A DNA stretch of 21,431 bases from JAMCZC01 sp964364925 (GTDB lineage: Bacteria > Patescibacteriota > Microgenomatia > Levybacterales > UBA12049), in NCBI GenBank assembly GCA_964364925.1, contig CAYIOB010000010.1:1-21431 (forward strand), given 5' to 3'. The notes under the pieces were generated by a model. It did no database searches. It was not told the origin of the DNA and saw only the letters and a list, made by a program, of their open reading frames with translations. This document shows, in pieces, positions 20,562-21,431 of the stretch. Position numbers and translations under genes: made by a program. Every line of letters begins with the position of its first letter. Position 1 is the first letter of the stretch.

Positions 20562-21431
20562 TCACGGGTCAAAGGTAGTGGCGGGACCGGGAATTGGTGT
20601 GCAGCTACCCGAATATACAAACACTCGCCAGTTAGGATCGTTTGATGCATCTCCACCAGTGAAATTGGTTGATGAGGTTGTTGTACGCGTCGACCAGCTA
20701 CCACTACTATTTTGTCTTTGCACTCTATAATTGGAAGCTCCCGAAACAGGACCCCAAGCAAAAGAGACAGTCCCACCTCCTGTTGGTTTCGTATCTGAAT
20801 GGCTCACGATAGTTGGAGCGGCGCAACTTATTGGAGTAGGCGTTGGCGTGGGAGTGGGAGTAGGCGTTGGAGTCGGTGTTGGTGTAGGAGTAGGACTTGG
20901 GCTGCTACCTGCAACGCTACTGTAAACATCAATTCTACCAAAGGTTGATCCGGCCAAGGCTGATGCATTGGCAGTTTGGAAAATGCGGTTGACGATAGCA
21001 TTATTGCCAGTATTATTGGCAGTTGTCCAGATCAAGGCTGCCTGTCCAGCCACGTGTGGTGAAGCCATTGATGTGCCATTAAATGATGCGTATCCACCGA
21101 CGTAGTCTGTAGATAAAATGCTAACACCCGGCGCCGCAACATCAACGCCTGATCCGAAATTAGAAAAACTGGCTTTGTTATCGTTTTGGTCCGACGCAGC
21201 AACACCAATGACGTTATTACAGTTGGCTGGTGTTATTGCCCCGCTTGCTCTGCTGTTGCCTGCCGCTGCAACAATAACCAACCCTTGTACCCATGCTTTG
21301 TCAATCGCCGATTGGACCGCAGCCTCGAATTCCAGTTCCGACTCGCAGGCTTCTCCATTACCGAGCATCGTTCCCTCAAACGGAGAAAAGAATCCGTATG
21401 GCCATCCCCACCGCTGCACGTAACAATCAAA
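20562..21431 (-). CDS. Secreted subtilisin-like (S8) serine protease, C-terminal part with Pro/Thr linker and Fn3-like domain (5' end outside window)
   Basis: The frame is open to the right edge, so the N-terminus with the catalytic Asp and His is missing. Visible are the oxyanion-hole region IVAAAGNS, SFSNFGSGVDVAAPG, and the catalytic Ser in NGTSMASPHVAGQAALIW, all typical of family S8. A linker of about 22 alternating Pro-Thr residues follows, then a C-terminal Fn3-like domain (about 90 residues; FAWGPVSGASNYRVQRQ). This is an extracellular degradative or processing enzyme, perhaps surface-bound. The linker is coded by near-perfect 6-bp repeats around 20830-20900. The coding sequence is visibly richer in GC than the rest of the window. 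The GTG at 21419 is internal, not the start. Confidence 0.93.
   Translation of the reverse strand, partial: FDCYVQRWGWPYGFFSPFEGTMLGNGEACESELEFEAAVQSAIDKAWVQGLVIVAAAGNSRASGAITPANCNNVIGVAASDQNDNKASFSNFGSGVDVAAPGVSILSTDYVGGYASFNGTSMASPHVAGQAALIWTTANNTGNNAIVNRIFQTANASALAGSTFGRIDVYSSVAGSSPSPTPTPTPTPTPTPTPTPTPTPISCAAPTIVSHSDTKPTGGGTVSFAWGPVSGASNYRVQRQNSSGSWSTRTTTSSTNFTGGDASNDPNWRVFVYSGSCTPIPGPATTFDP
20830..20900 (-). repeat. Hexanucleotide Pro-Thr repeat tract of the protease linker
   Basis: On the coding strand this is a run of CCN-ACN units coding for Pro-Thr. Third positions vary, but the period of six bases is regular. Copy-number change would lengthen or shorten the linker in frame, without truncation. 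Confidence 0.8.

Noticed and set aside
20731..20925. Plus-strand reading frame with a Gly-Val repeat
   Set aside because: It is the antisense shadow of the Pro-Thr linker of the protease.
1..21431. CRISPR array, tRNA, rRNA or insertion sequence
   Set aside because: No regularly spaced repeats, cloverleaf in the short gaps, rRNA-like stretch or transposase was seen on either strand.

Overview
This 21.4-kb window looks like part of a compact, AT-rich bacterial genome of the Patescibacteria/CPR type, perhaps Microgenomates-like. That placement is inference, since no rRNA or other marker gene is present. It rests on nearly gap-free packing, many short family members, surface proteins with Pro/Thr-rich linkers, several GT-C membrane glycosyltransferases and an LCP protein. 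TGA is used as a stop (positions 202-204, 9071-9073, 12326-12328), so the recoded TGA=Gly code of Gracilibacteria/SR1 does not apply. No tRNA, rRNA, CRISPR array or insertion sequence is visible, and no gene-free stretch reaches 300 bases; the longest is about 190 bases (18851-19041).

Layout. 1-2811 (+): the tail of a Pro/Thr-rich protein, a membrane-anchored surface protein with Fn3 and Ig-like domains, and a multi-pass membrane protein. 7180-2817 (-): a tight run of tpiA, an LCP-family protein, a GT-C glycosyltransferase and a PMT (GT39) mannosyltransferase. 7220-10035 (+): a short PcrA/UvrD helicase overlapping a FemX-like aminoacyltransferase. 11320-10028 (-): nickel superoxide dismutase, its maturation protease SodX, and a membrane-anchored methyltransferase. 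11972-11358 (-) and 12029-12805 (+): a LUD protein diverging from an HxlR-type regulator and a DUF1003 membrane protein. 12824-15313: two unknown proteins, a PfkB kinase and a holin-like membrane protein. 15373-17310: a short CysS/MshC-like cysteine ligase diverging from a PIG-L deacetylase. 18850-17315 (-): an RnfD/NqrB-like membrane domain fused to a ferredoxin-reductase module. 19042-20448: a 27-residue basic peptide gene, a CBS protein and a phosphoribosyltransferase. 20562 to the right edge (-): the C-terminal part of a secreted subtilisin-like protease with visibly higher GC.

Two themes link the genes. The first 10 kb and the right edge concern the cell surface: glycosyl transfer, wall-polymer attachment, peptide bridges and secreted proteins. 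The region from 10 to 19 kb is rich in redox and oxidative-stress functions (Ni-SOD, LUD, HxlR, possible low-molecular-weight thiol enzymes, flavin oxidoreductase).

Promoters follow a striking pattern. Sigma70-like -10 boxes, often with an extended TGn, sit so close to start codons that most mRNAs would be leaderless. Six predicted +1 positions fall exactly on the A of an ATG. The main exception is the 27-residue basic peptide gene, which has a perfect AAAGGAGGT Shine-Dalgarno sequence.
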